64,000 nt of DNA from a bacterium (GCA_021822495.1 JAKAQO010000003.1:1-64000), one strand, 5' to 3'; positions 35,661 to 44,993 are shown, counted from the first letter of the stretch. Notes: generated from the letters alone by a model not told the origin. Made by a program: numbers and translations.

Positions 35661-35974
35661 TGGCGCATGTAATCAACGAAGCCTGCCTGGGAGAAGTTTA
35701 CGCATCCTGCGTCGATGTTTGTCCGGTCGAGTGCATTCATCCAGGCGAGTATAAAGGCCAGCCGTTCATGATTATCGATCCCGAGGTTTGCATTGACTGC
35801 GGAGTTTGTCTCCCGGAATGCCCCATTGGCGCGATTGTGGGGTCGGTGGATGAGTCTCCAGAATGGGCGAAGATCAATGCGGAACTCGCCCCTTCATTTA
35901 AAAATAATCCAAAAACGACTCCGCGACCGGCCAACGATCCGCCAAAAAAAGCCTCTAACAAGCTGGTCAAATAG
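35660..35974 (+). CDS. 7Fe/8Fe-type ferredoxin (FdxA-like)
   Basis: 104 residues. Cys9, Cys17, Cys21 and Cys25 plus Cys44, Cys47, Cys50 and Cys54 give the two-cluster pattern. The spacing around ASCVDVCPVECIHP and DPEVCIDCGVCLPECPIGAI matches the FdxA family with one [3Fe-4S] and one [4Fe-4S] cluster. The C-terminal 35 residues are a Pro/Lys-rich tail. It has a GGGAGAAG ribosome site and no partner oxidoreductase alongside. The next gene starts three bases after the stop but encodes an exported protein. Confidence 0.88.
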   Translation: MAHVINEACLGEVYASCVDVCPVECIHPGEYKGQPFMIIDPEVCIDCGVCLPECPIGAIVGSVDESPEWAKINAELAPSFKNNPKTTPRPANDPPKKASNKLVK

Positions 35975-35977
35975 TTT

Positions 35978-37966
35978 TTGATTGATTATAAAAAAACGGG
36001 CCAATTCCTCGGGGCCTGTGGTTTTTTGGCCTTCATGGCGGCAAACCTTCAGGCTATGAGTTATACCTATCTTTTTCGCGCGCCCCTGGATTGGCGTGGA
36101 GCTAAACTCTCGGGCCTCAAACCAATTCCTTTTGAAGAAGGTTTGTTTAAAACCAGTTTGAGTTCTTCTATTTTTACCTCCAAAATCATCTCTTCTCCGA
36201 TTCCCTTTGACGAACTGGTCGGTTCTTGGAACGCGGAAATTCCCGTGGGAAATTCTCTTCAGATGGACGCCCGCGTTCAAATCAATAACCGATGGACGCC
36301 CTGGTTTATTCTCGGAACCCAGAAAGGCTCTCTCTTTTTCTCGCATAAAGGCGAAAAAAAATCCGCGCTCGCTTTTGTCGATATTGATACTCTTAAACTC
36401 AAAGAAAACGCTCACGTTTTTCAATACCGAGTTTTGCTTTCATCTTCAAAAAAGCCGACCCTATTAAAACTCCTCGCCATTAATGTCTCAAACGCCGAAG
36501 GGCTCAACCGCGCGCCTCATCCATTTAAGCCCGGGCCTTGGGTGAGAGAACTCAAGATTCAAGCGCGCTCTCAAATGCTGGAGGAAAAGAAATATCGTCA
36601 TGACGTCTGTAGTCCGACCTCCCTGGGGATGGTCCTTGATTATTGGAAGATTCCACTTAAGACCGCCAAAATCGCCGAAGCCGTTAGAGATCAAACGACT
36701 CTTAACTTCGGAGATTGGACTTTTAACGCCGCCTTTGCCGGTTCATTTAATCTTGTATCCTACGTCTCTCGCTTCAACGATCTAGCGGATGTCGAAAAAG
36801 AAATTGCCAAAGGGCGTCCTGTGATTGCCAGCATCTCTTTTAAAGCGGGAGAATTACAGAACACCCCCATTAGAAAAACCGCGGGGCATTTGCTCGTCAT
36901 CACGGGCTTTACCAAACAGGGAGATGTCATCGTCAACGACCCTGCCGCTCCCAACGCCTCTTCTGTCCGGCGCATTTACCCGCGGCTTGAGTTTGACAAG
37001 GCCTGGAGAGTCAACAAAAGAGGTTTGGTTTATCTCATCAGCCCACTCGAAGGGCTATCGGCCATCATTGGCGTTCCCGTTTCAAATCTCATGTCAAAGC
37101 CAGTTCCAAAAATGAAAGTCAAACTCGACGATCCCCTGCACTTGTCCCAGCTTCTCTATGGCGAGAAAATAACTCTTTTAAAAGCCCAGGGTTCCTGGGT
37201 CAAAATCGCGGCGGATGAACAACTCGATTTTAAAAAAGGACGTTGGGAAGGCTATCACGGGTGGATTCAGGCCAAAGACATTGCATTCGCTTTAAACCCA
37301 GCGCCTAATTCCGTCGTGAGAATTAGGCAAGCCATTTTGCACCGCGGTCAGGAATTTCTGAACCTTTCGGTCGGAACGAGACTCGAAAAACTTGGCAATA
37401 ACGGAAGCCTTTCCATGGTAGCACTTCCCGATGACACCACTGCCGAAATTGATTCAAGCGCCCTTTATCCGTTCCATCATCCCATTGACGCGCAGAGCCG
37501 CGCCGAAATTATTCGCACGGCGGAGCTTTTTCTTGGAACCAGCTATTATTGGGGCGGAAGATCCGGAGTCCAGCCGGATTTATCCATTGGGGTTGATTGC
37601 TCGGGCCTGGTCAGTCTCGCCTATCGGGTCATTGGAGTCGATATTCCGCGAGACTCCTTCGCTCAAAAGCTCAAGAGTCGTCCGGTCAAAAATATTCAGA
37701 TGAAGACAGGCGACCTAATTTTTCTAAGCGACCCTAAAAATCAAAAGCGCATCAGCCATGTCATGATTTACACGGGCGGAGACGGGTTCATCGAAAGCCG
37801 AAAATCCTCCGGGCAAGTCATGAGGTCCTCATTTAAAGAGAGATTCGGACAACCTTTAAGCGAAATTAATTCCGGCGAAAAAGTTACCGATTACTCCTAC
37901 CCTAAGCCCAAGAAGAGATTTATTTACTTTGGATCTTACTTGGAGAAAGAACCTCATCCAAATTAA
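35978..37966 (+). CDS. Exported C39-like peptidase + SH3 + NlpC/P60 fusion
   Basis: 662 residues from a TTG, with a signal peptide (GACGFLAFMAANLQA). After an N-terminal beta domain there is a C39_2-type papain-like domain (about 200-365) with Cys211 in DVCSPTS and His in TAGHLLVITG. An SH3-like domain follows (about 385-440), then an NlpC/P60 endopeptidase domain (about 510-640) with Cys541 in VDCSGLVS and His in ISHVMIY. Two cysteine-peptidase folds in one chain suggest a peptidoglycan or peptide-bridge hydrolase with a double active site. It converges on the DUF1460 gene with a 47-base overlap. Confidence 0.85.
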   Translation: MIDYKKTGQFLGACGFLAFMAANLQAMSYTYLFRAPLDWRGAKLSGLKPIPFEEGLFKTSLSSSIFTSKIISSPIPFDELVGSWNAEIPVGNSLQMDARVQINNRWTPWFILGTQKGSLFFSHKGEKKSALAFVDIDTLKLKENAHVFQYRVLLSSSKKPTLLKLLAINVSNAEGLNRAPHPFKPGPWVRELKIQARSQMLEEKKYRHDVCSPTSLGMVLDYWKIPLKTAKIAEAVRDQTTLNFGDWTFNAAFAGSFNLVSYVSRFNDLADVEKEIAKGRPVIASISFKAGELQNTPIRKTAGHLLVITGFTKQGDVIVNDPAAPNASSVRRIYPRLEFDKAWRVNKRGLVYLISPLEGLSAIIGVPVSNLMSKPVPKMKVKLDDPLHLSQLLYGEKITLLKAQGSWVKIAADEQLDFKKGRWEGYHGWIQAKDIAFALNPAPNSVVRIRQAILHRGQEFLNLSVGTRLEKLGNNGSLSMVALPDDTTAEIDSSALYPFHHPIDAQSRAEIIRTAELFLGTSYYWGGRSGVQPDLSIGVDCSGLVSLAYRVIGVDIPRDSFAQKLKSRPVKNIQMKTGDLIFLSDPKNQKRISHVMIYTGGDGFIESRKSSGQVMRSSFKERFGQPLSEINSGEKVTDYSYPKPKKRFIYFGSYLEKEPHPN

Positions 37967-38855
37967 TTCCCAAGAGCGGCCACTTGGAATTTTCATAGCG
38001 GGCGAAATATTCCAGGGCCGGAACGTCTTTAACCACGCTGTCAAAAGCCGCGTGACGAACGTAGGTCTCCCCTTCCTTTTGAATGATAAACACTTGGTGA
38101 GAAATTAAGACCGGCTCTCGGGGATTATCGCCGCGCACGAGATTGGCGATAGCGCCGGAGGGAATATTTTGCAGACGGTCCGCAAAATCCCGAATGGGCA
38201 AATAGGGAATAGAAGCTTCCTCATCCGGCATCTCTTCTCCAATTTCACTCAATTTGTCAAGCAGCACCTTTTTTTCTTGCGGAGTCATCTTGGGAAAGCC
38301 CTGAATATCCGATAACTTCTTCTCCTGGTACCATTTTTTCTTGGATATCCACTTGGAAGCGACCTCCAGATCCGGCCCCGCGACGGTCGAGGTAATGTCT
38401 TTAATAAAGCCGGCGGCGATGTTATTGGGAATCCAGTCAACCGATGGAAAATGATTTCTTGTCTGGTAAGAGATGACGCCATTTTTGTAGCGAATGCGCT
38501 GAAGAATTTTTGTGGCTTGGGCAAGATTATCAGCCAAGGACAAGGCCATGGTCTCCTCGACAAAGGTCGTGCAGTCAACGACGGAAAATGAAATCAGGGG
38601 TTTTTGATCAAATTCTCCTTGCGACCCTTCGCCCAAAGGCCCTAAATGATACGGCGTTCCCAAAAAATGCGCGCTAACTTCGATAACTCTATCAGAAAGA
38701 TTTGGGGTATGTTTATGGATTTTTGAAATCGTCCGACTAATCTCCCGAGGAGTCATCCGGTAAAACGGACGTTCCGAATTATCCAAGGCGCGGCAATTCC
38801 AACAGAGAAAAACTAGCGGAATAAATAAAACTAAAAATCTCAGTTTGTTGTTCAT
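37920..38855 (-). CDS. Exported DUF1460 amidase-like protein
   Basis: 311 residues from the ATG at 38855; an in-frame TTG 15 bases upstream is less likely. Signal peptide (about 1-24). The conserved DUF1460 features are present: RVIEVSAHFLGTPYHLGPLGEG, the nucleophile-like Cys in VVDCTTFVEE and the His in ISHQVFII. DUF1460 proteins adopt the NlpC/P60-like fold and some cleave peptidoglycan-derived amides. Its neighbour across the 47-base convergent overlap also contains an NlpC/P60 domain, so both are probably cell-wall enzymes. Confidence 0.82.
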   Translation of the reverse strand: MNNKLRFLVLFIPLVFLCWNCRALDNSERPFYRMTPREISRTISKIHKHTPNLSDRVIEVSAHFLGTPYHLGPLGEGSQGEFDQKPLISFSVVDCTTFVEETMALSLADNLAQATKILQRIRYKNGVISYQTRNHFPSVDWIPNNIAAGFIKDITSTVAGPDLEVASKWISKKKWYQEKKLSDIQGFPKMTPQEKKVLLDKLSEIGEEMPDEEASIPYLPIRDFADRLQNIPSGAIANLVRGDNPREPVLISHQVFIIQKEGETYVRHAAFDSVVKDVPALEYFARYENSKWPLLGINLDEVLSPSKIQSK

Positions 38856-38933
38856 GGCCTTTGCGCACAAACGTCTTTATAGAACTTTATCAGAGTCAAA
38901 CAGAAAAATCAAGAATAAATCAATCAAAAAGAC

Positions 38934-39893
38934 TTAAAACGGCGTCGAGTGATATCCCATTTTTTTGAGAAGCCAGCCGTAGAAAAACGTCATATACAGC
39001 ATTCCGCGCTTGCCGATAAAAGAGGAATCCACTCCATAGGGGGTCTGATAGGCCAGCCCAATCTGATACCAGTCTGTTTGGTAATTAATTTCGTAGCTGG
39101 TATATCCGGCGGTCGCGCCTTGATGGCCGTTGGAACTTTCATTCACCAAAGTCCGCGCCTCGACCGCGGGAACTATTTGATCCAAAAACTGAGGCACATT
39201 CCAGCCTACTACGTCATGAAGATAAAGAAAGCTATATTCAAGAGCTCCGTCAAAGCGAAATGAATCCTGAAAATCATAAAGCCCCACATAGGGAGACAAA
39301 GGCTCAGGACCATTTCCAAAAGGGGTAATCCCCGCGATATCGCTCTGAATGGCAAAAGGGCGAATCCAGGAGACGGGAATATCCCCCATTCCTTTGTTAA
39401 AAAGGAGATATCCGTAAAGCGTCATCGGGTTTCCCTGCCCAGCTTGGGAGTATCCCATCGGGGTCGTCGCGCGCACAATGGCGGTCGCCATGATTTCATG
39501 CGGGGCATTCTCATAAAACATATATTTTCCCTGAACTCCAAAATACTGAAAGCCTGAATGGGCTCCGCCAGGAGTTTGAATGTCCTCATAATGAGACTCA
39601 AAGCGGAGGCTGAACGAATGCGTCAGGCGTTTTTCAAGGGTAATGGGAGTTTGAGAAATCGTCGAACCCCCATAGCCCGGGCTTAAAGACGGAGCGATGG
39701 TGAGTTGATTATCGATATCAGCGTCTTTGACCACCAAGGGCTCGATGAAAATACGCTCGCCAGCCCGCGCCAAATCGCTGTTATAGACCCCGGTCACTGC
39801 GTGGGAGCTAGCGTGAACTGCCAATGAATCCGCGGCCCTCGCTGTTTGAGCGGCGCATAGACACAGAAAAAGGGCTAAAAGTATTTTTTTCAT
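38934..39893 (-). CDS. Outer-membrane beta-barrel-like protein of unknown function
   Basis: 319 residues. Signal peptide (residues 1-20, ARA) then beta-strand-rich sequence with many Tyr, Gly and Phe and a terminal Phe, as in small outer-membrane barrels. Strands such as GFQYFGVQGKYMFYE and YTSYEINYQTDWYQIGLAY are typical. No specific family recognised. Its ATG overlaps the stop of the AIR-synthase-like gene by 4 bases, so the two are co-transcribed despite their different locations. Confidence 0.65.
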   Translation of the reverse strand: MKKILLALFLCLCAAQTARAADSLAVHASSHAVTGVYNSDLARAGERIFIEPLVVKDADIDNQLTIAPSLSPGYGGSTISQTPITLEKRLTHSFSLRFESHYEDIQTPGGAHSGFQYFGVQGKYMFYENAPHEIMATAIVRATTPMGYSQAGQGNPMTLYGYLLFNKGMGDIPVSWIRPFAIQSDIAGITPFGNGPEPLSPYVGLYDFQDSFRFDGALEYSFLYLHDVVGWNVPQFLDQIVPAVEARTLVNESSNGHQGATAGYTSYEINYQTDWYQIGLAYQTPYGVDSSFIGKRGMLYMTFFYGWLLKKMGYHSTPF

Positions 39894-40894
39894 AAAAACC
39901 TCACGATTTCATCTCTCAAAAAGCGCGGAAACGTCCCTTGCCTTTGCCCGCTTTTTAAGACAACTCCTTTACCGCGAAAAGCCCGGCCGATAATCGTTGC
40001 TGGAATTTTAAGGCGCGAAAGTTGGCTTAAAATTTTCTTTGACGCTTGAGGTTTTACGGCAATCAAAAGAGCTCCCGAGGACAATGCTCCTAAAGGGTTA
40101 AGCCCATAAAAATCCAACAAGCGGCGCACAGATTCTAAAATGGGGATTTTCTCTTTTTCAACGGTAATTTGAACGCGAGAGGCCCCGGCCATTTCATAAA
40201 GAGCGGAAGATAGCCCGCCTTCGGTCGGGTCATGCATGGAGTGAACGCCGCCCGCGCGATAGGCCACGAGAGCCTCTTGAACGACCCCGATATTTTGAAT
40301 CAGGTCCTCGCATTCTCGGGCCAACCGCGCTCCGAATTTGGTCTTCACCTCCAATTTCTTTTCTCGCGCGATGACCGAAGCGGCCTCTAAGGCGATACTT
40401 TTCGTCAAAATAATCTCATCTCCCGGTTTCACCCCCGAGGTTTTCAAGGCTTTTGGGCCAAGGACTTCTCCCAACATGATTCCGGTCAAAACCGGGCGCG
40501 AGACGGCGGAGGTAATTTCGGTATGCCCGCCAATCGAAGAAACCCCAAACAAACGACAGGCGCGCTCAACCTCCGAAAAAATTTTTTCAATCATTTTTGG
40601 ATGTGCGCCATTATCGGGAAAAAGAGCGGAACAGAGAAACCAACGGGGTTTGGCCCCGCGAGTCGCGATATCATTGGCGTTGACGGCCACCGCGTAAAAG
40701 CCAGCCTCATTCGAGAGAAAAGTAACCGGGTCAACCGCGACCGCGATCATTTTTTTACCGATCAATAAAACTGCCGCGTCTTCCCCCATGGACGGACCCA
40801 ATAAGACCGAAGGATCGGAAACGCGAAATTTTTTGAGCATCCGGGACAAAAAAGCCGGCGGAAGTTTCCCCGCTGGAAAATTACCGCGCGCCAT
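39890..40894 (-). CDS. AIR-synthase-superfamily protein (HypE/ThiL-like)
   Basis: 334 residues. The PurM/HypE/ThiL/SelD fold is supported by MGEDAAVLLIG, VNANDIATRGAKPRW (metal/ATP acid), GGHTEIT, TKSIALEAA and the second-domain HDPTEGGL. The HypE C-terminal cysteine tail is absent and no hyp genes are near, so hydrogenase maturation is unlikely. It may phosphorylate or activate a carbonyl or amide substrate with ATP; substrate unknown. Overlaps the symporter by 14 bases and the barrel gene by 4. Confidence 0.7.
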   Translation of the reverse strand: MARGNFPAGKLPPAFLSRMLKKFRVSDPSVLLGPSMGEDAAVLLIGKKMIAVAVDPVTFLSNEAGFYAVAVNANDIATRGAKPRWFLCSALFPDNGAHPKMIEKIFSEVERACRLFGVSSIGGHTEITSAVSRPVLTGIMLGEVLGPKALKTSGVKPGDEIILTKSIALEAASVIAREKKLEVKTKFGARLARECEDLIQNIGVVQEALVAYRAGGVHSMHDPTEGGLSSALYEMAGASRVQITVEKEKIPILESVRRLLDFYGLNPLGALSSGALLIAVKPQASKKILSQLSRLKIPATIIGRAFRGKGVVLKSGQRQGTFPRFLRDEIVRFL

Positions 40895-42269
40895 CAGCTA
40901 CTCGCCTTTGAATCATCGAATACGAATAAAACGCTCCCGCGACCAAGAGCCCCGGATAAATAGGCGCCAGTCCCAAAGGTTGCTTAAAGAGAGTCCAAAC
41001 TGAAGCCACCCCGCTTCCGCCAATCATGATTTTAACGGCGTCCTCGGCTCTAGGTTTCAAAGAAGGGAAATATCCCAAGCACAAGGGAAACAGAAGTCCC
41101 GCCACCGCGATGGAACTGAGCGTATACCAGATATCGACGACCGAAGGCAAAACGACCGCAATGACTGTTCCCACAACGAGGCCCACGATCAACCCTGATT
41201 GAATATGCCGAGTCTCGGAAAGACCGGGAACCTTGAAAAATTTCCAAACGATATCTTTTCCCAAGGTCGAGGCAAATAAAAAAGCAAGCGAACTGAATGC
41301 CGCGAAAATAGCGCCCAGCATCCCCACATAGAAAAATCCTTTCCAAAGGGGCGGAAGAATTTTCGCGGCTAAAGCGGGATAAGACAAAACCGGATCTTTT
41401 AAATTCGGCAAAATAGCCCGTGCATAAAGACCCGCGACAGTGGTGATAAAGTCAAACAAAATCCAAAATAAGACGCTAATCACAATCCCTCTTCTTGCCG
41501 TTTCCGGGCTTTTAGCCGCCAAGCACTTTTGATAAAACGTCGGCTCAACCAATGTCCACAAGCCCAAAAACCACCAAGACCCGATATAGCCCAAACTTTT
41601 TCCACCGCTCCATTCCAAATGCGTGGGAGGAAGATGCGCTTTAAGAAAAGAAAGTCCGCCCCAAGCGTGATAGGCATAGAGAGGTAAAACGATGAGCCCG
41701 CTATACATCAAGATAAAATGCAAGACATCCGCCCGCACGTCCGAACGGAAGCCACCGACAAAAAGAAACGCGGTGGCGGACGCCATCGCAACAATGAAAG
41801 AAGCCCCCACGGAAATTCCGGCTAAAGACTTGACCAAGACCCAAATCATGAGAATATAAGGAGCTGGGGAAACGAGCAAAAGTAAAAGAACCGCCCCCAC
41901 GCCGGAGGCCCTGGGTCCATAAAATTTTTCCAAAAGTTCAGGCAAGGTGACCGCTCCTGAACTCGCGATTTTAGGAGCAAGAAAATACGCGTAAATCAAG
42001 GCGAAAATATAATACGGAAAACCCAAAACTACCCAGTTCAAAAGGCCGTAGCGGTAGGAAAACTCTCCGACCCCCAAGACCCCGCCGTACCAGCTGGAAA
42101 CCAAGGCCGCGACAAAAACGGGAAGGCTGAGTCCCCGGCCCGCCAATAAATAATCCGCCATCTCGGAATTGTTTTGTTTTTTTTGGTAAGACCAGAAACC
42201 CACCGCGAGATTGGCCGCGAAGTAAGCGACGATAATTGCATAATCAACCAAACTAAGAGAAAATTTCAT
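40881..42269 (-). CDS. Sodium:solute symporter family protein
   Basis: 462 residues, about 12-13 hydrophobic segments. The SSS family pattern is visible in VAYFAANLAVGFWSYQKK, ADYLLAGRGLSLPVFVAALVSSWYGG and the WWFLGLWTLVEPTFYQKCLAAKS loop. These transporters import sugars, amino acids, vitamins or carboxylates with Na+; the substrate cannot be told here. The ATG lies 23 bases from the divergent greA ATG. First gene of a minus-strand set with the AIR-synthase-like and barrel genes. Confidence 0.87.
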   Translation of the reverse strand: MKFSLSLVDYAIIVAYFAANLAVGFWSYQKKQNNSEMADYLLAGRGLSLPVFVAALVSSWYGGVLGVGEFSYRYGLLNWVVLGFPYYIFALIYAYFLAPKIASSGAVTLPELLEKFYGPRASGVGAVLLLLLVSPAPYILMIWVLVKSLAGISVGASFIVAMASATAFLFVGGFRSDVRADVLHFILMYSGLIVLPLYAYHAWGGLSFLKAHLPPTHLEWSGGKSLGYIGSWWFLGLWTLVEPTFYQKCLAAKSPETARRGIVISVLFWILFDFITTVAGLYARAILPNLKDPVLSYPALAAKILPPLWKGFFYVGMLGAIFAAFSSLAFLFASTLGKDIVWKFFKVPGLSETRHIQSGLIVGLVVGTVIAVVLPSVVDIWYTLSSIAVAGLLFPLCLGYFPSLKPRAEDAVKIMIGGSGVASVWTLFKQPLGLAPIYPGLLVAGAFYSYSMIQRRVADGAR

Positions 42270-42280
42270 AATGATTTTCT

Positions 42281-42286
42281 TATAAT
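42281..42286 (+). promoter_or_regulatory. -10 box immediately before greA
   Basis: A perfect TATAAT ends six bases before the greA ATG at 42293. Initiation about seven bases downstream would fall on the start codon. No ribosome site and no clear -35 are present. Confidence 0.5.
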
Positions 42287-42292
42287 ACTATT

Positions 42293-42763
42293 ATGAAAGA
42301 AACATTTCTAACGCGCGCCGGTTATGAAAAACTCTTGAGCGAAATTGAGCCGCTCAAAAAAATGAAAAACCAGCTGTCTCAAGACATCGCCGAGGCCAGG
42401 GAAAAAGGGGATCTCAAGGAAAACGCGGAATATCACAGCGCCAAGGAAAAACTAGGCGAGGTGATGGGCCGGATCGCAAAAATACAAGATAAGCTTGAAG
42501 GCGCCAAAATCATCGACGACTTGGAGACGCCCAAGGGCGTCGTGGCTATCGGCAGCCGCGTAACTATCCAAAATGAATCAGGAGATGAATCCGTCTACAC
42601 CTTGGTTGGCGAAGATGAGTCCGACCCCTCAGAGGGAAAAATCTCCGTCTACGCTCCCATTGCTCAAGGGCTTTTGGGCAAAAAAGTCGGGGAAACCGTG
42701 ACCGTCACTCTTCCCGCGGGGCCCCGGCGCTTTAAAATTCTTAAGTCCGAGCCCGCCCTATAA
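42293..42763 (+). CDS. greA: Transcription elongation factor GreA
   Basis: 156 residues. Rescues backtracked RNA polymerase by stimulating transcript cleavage. The N-terminal coiled coil carries the functional acidic tip (DLKENAEYHSAKE, about residues 41-53) and the C-terminal domain has GLLGKKVGETVTVTLPAG. Length is standard. A TATAAT box ends six bases upstream and there is no ribosome site, so the message may be leaderless. Its TAA stop overlaps the putative ATA start of queG. Confidence 0.96.
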   Translation: MKETFLTRAGYEKLLSEIEPLKKMKNQLSQDIAEAREKGDLKENAEYHSAKEKLGEVMGRIAKIQDKLEGAKIIDDLETPKGVVAIGSRVTIQNESGDESVYTLVGEDESDPSEGKISVYAPIAQGLLGKKVGETVTVTLPAGPRRFKILKSEPAL

Positions 42764-43698
42764 ACGCAGAAGAAATAGCCCAAGCTTTAAAGGAGCGCGC
42801 GCTTGAAATCGGGGCTGACCGGATTGGAATTTCTCCCGCCAAGGCATTTCCGGAGGCCCAATTTTATCAGGAATGGATTCAACAGTCGTATCACGCCTCC
42901 ATGGACTACATGGCCAAAAACCCGCAAACGCGCTCAGACATCCAGCTTTGGTGGCCAGAAGCCCGTTCGGTCCTTATCTGCGCCTTTGATTATTCTGATA
43001 ATAAGCAAACTCCTCTTCCCCAAGGACATGGGCGCGTCGCGCGCTACGCGGGAGAGAGAGATTATCACCTGGTATTGAGAGAAAAGATGGAAATTCTCGC
43101 ATTCCACCTCAAAACACTGGATTCTAAAGCCGATTCAAAGATATTTGTCGACACTAGCCCCATTCTTGAAAGACTTTATGGTCACTATGCAGGTTTGGGA
43201 TGGATCGGGAAAAACACGATGCTTTTATCGAAACAAGGTTCTTATTTCTTTCTTTCAGGAATGGCGACAAACCTTGAACTGCCGCCGGATAAACCTCAAG
43301 CTGATCATTGCGGAAGTTGTCGAAGATGTATTGAGGCCTGTCCAACTCACGCTTTTCCTCAGGAACGCGTGTTGGACGCCAATCGCTGCATTTCCTACTG
43401 GACCATCGAACACAAGGGAGAAATTCCAGCGGAGAAACAATCAGACATTGGGGAATGGGTCTTTGGATGCGACATCTGCCAAGAAGTTTGTCCCTTTAAC
43501 CGCTTCGCCTCTTTTGGTCGCGCCTTTAAAACTCCCGGATACGAAAGCCTCCCGCTTAAGGAAATCACAGCATTAACGGAAAGCGAATTTAAGTCCCGTT
43601 TTTCAAAAACAGTACTTGCCAGAACTAAGCAAAAAGGACTTTCCAGAAATGCTCGTATTGTCTTAAAAAACATGGAGGAGAAATCTCCATGCGCTTGA
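42760..43698 (+). CDS. queG: Epoxyqueuosine reductase, probable ATA start
   Basis: 312 residues if read from the ATA at 42760. Reduces epoxyqueuosine to queuosine in tRNA using cobalamin and two [4Fe-4S] clusters. Cluster motifs CGSCRRCIEACP and CDICQEVCPFNRF are intact. The first ATG (42901) is too late: the upstream codons encode the family N-terminus (AEEIAQALKERALEIGADRIGIS, then YHASMDYMAK). Between an in-frame TAA at 42742 and 42901 there is no ATG, GTG or TTG. ATA overlapping the greA stop (ATAA) is the best-placed start. The 3' end overlaps the next gene by ten bases. Confidence 0.85.
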   Translation: MNAEEIAQALKERALEIGADRIGISPAKAFPEAQFYQEWIQQSYHASMDYMAKNPQTRSDIQLWWPEARSVLICAFDYSDNKQTPLPQGHGRVARYAGERDYHLVLREKMEILAFHLKTLDSKADSKIFVDTSPILERLYGHYAGLGWIGKNTMLLSKQGSYFFLSGMATNLELPPDKPQADHCGSCRRCIEACPTHAFPQERVLDANRCISYWTIEHKGEIPAEKQSDIGEWVFGCDICQEVCPFNRFASFGRAFKTPGYESLPLKEITALTESEFKSRFSKTVLARTKQKGLSRNARIVLKNMEEKSPCA

Positions 43699-44993
43699 AA
43701 CTTCTTATTTTGCCTCTTTTTTTAATGACCATCGCTAAACCTGCCGACGCTCAAACCCAAAGCCCCGATCAAGACCAAATCATCGTCAAAAATCTAAAAC
43801 CGCCAACGACATCTCAAACCGACGTGGACAAAACCCCGGCCCTGGTCCGGTGGATGTTCTACAAGCAAAACCGCAATATCCAGGTCATCGTCCCTATTCT
43901 CGCGACCGACCCCAACAGCGGAACATCGATAGGCATCATGCCCATTTGGGTTAAGCAGAAAAAAAATTCAGACGAAATTCAAAGCATCACGGCCCCTTCC
44001 ATCACCGAGAATCAATACTTCGGCCCCGAAGGGACATATCGCTATTATTACTTCCCGAATCAATACAAAAGTTTCACCGCCATAGGAACTATTGGGAAAT
44101 ACGAAAACGAAGCCTTAATCGAGTACAAAAATCTGCGTGTTGAAGACACCGACACCGACTTCGATTTGCGCCTTCACAAAAACACCAACGCCGGCGGACT
44201 TTTTTACGGCATTGGACAAAACTCCGCCTATGGAAATCAGTCCAGCTACATTTCCCACGCCTGGAGCTACAACGTCACCGCCGGGCACTCAATCTTGCCG
44301 GGCTCTAATTGGCGAATTGAAGCCAACAGCCATCTTTTATCCGAAAAGGTCACTAACGGCGTCATTCCCGGAATGCCGGGAATCAAAACTGAATTTAACG
44401 GCGCTGTTCCACAAAATTTCGAACAAGTGCAAGAAGGAAGGCTAAGTTTTGAATATGACTCCCGCGACAGCGAGGTGACAACCACCAAAGGCGCTTTTCT
44501 TCAGGCTTATTCCGGTTATTCCGTGCGCGGAATCGCCAGCAGTTATAATTACGATCGTTATGGAATTGACGGCCGCTATTTTTATCCCTGGCCCAATCAT
44601 CCAGATAACGTCTTCGCCGCCCAAATTCAAGGCCAACAACTTTACGGGAACGCGCCTTTTTGGCTGATGCCGGAACTGGGCGGAAAATACAGCTTAAGAG
44701 CTTACGCCTATGGCCGCTATATCGACAATGGAATGTATGCCGCCAACATCGAACAACGCTTTAAAGTGTATGAAGCTAAAATGGCGGGAGTGGCGACAGA
44801 AATTGAAGTCGCTCCCTTTGCCGGAATCGGAAGCGTCTTTGCCAATCCCACTGACGCTACCGCCCGCTATTCCCGCCCGGTTTTTGGAACTGCCATCCGC
44901 GCGGTGGCAAGACCCCAGGTCGTCGGTTCTCTGGACTTTGGAGTCGGTCAGGAAGGCCTTGCCGCCTTCATGGACATCAACTACGCGTTTTAA
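43689..44993 (+). CDS. Omp85-type surface antigen (outer-membrane barrel)
   Basis: 434 residues with a signal peptide (about 1-21, ADAQT). The C-terminal half has the bacterial-surface-antigen barrel pattern: LSFEYDSRDSEVTTTKGAFLQAYS, an LxGGKYSLRAY motif equivalent to the conserved GG-x-x-S-L-R-G-Y segment, and a final strand ending in AF. No POTRA domains are visible, so it is a short Omp85 relative rather than BamA itself. GGAGGAGAAA within the end of queG serves as its ribosome site; the ATG overlaps that gene by ten bases. Confidence 0.8.
   Translation: MRLKLLILPLFLMTIAKPADAQTQSPDQDQIIVKNLKPPTTSQTDVDKTPALVRWMFYKQNRNIQVIVPILATDPNSGTSIGIMPIWVKQKKNSDEIQSITAPSITENQYFGPEGTYRYYYFPNQYKSFTAIGTIGKYENEALIEYKNLRVEDTDTDFDLRLHKNTNAGGLFYGIGQNSAYGNQSSYISHAWSYNVTAGHSILPGSNWRIEANSHLLSEKVTNGVIPGMPGIKTEFNGAVPQNFEQVQEGRLSFEYDSRDSEVTTTKGAFLQAYSGYSVRGIASSYNYDRYGIDGRYFYPWPNHPDNVFAAQIQGQQLYGNAPFWLMPELGGKYSLRAYAYGRYIDNGMYAANIEQRFKVYEAKMAGVATEIEVAPFAGIGSVFANPTDATARYSRPVFGTAIRAVARPQVVGSLDFGVGQEGLAAFMDINYAF

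Noticed and set aside
39890-40894. HypE hydrogenase-maturation protein
   Set aside because: The C-terminal cysteine tail needed by HypE is missing and no other hyp gene is present.
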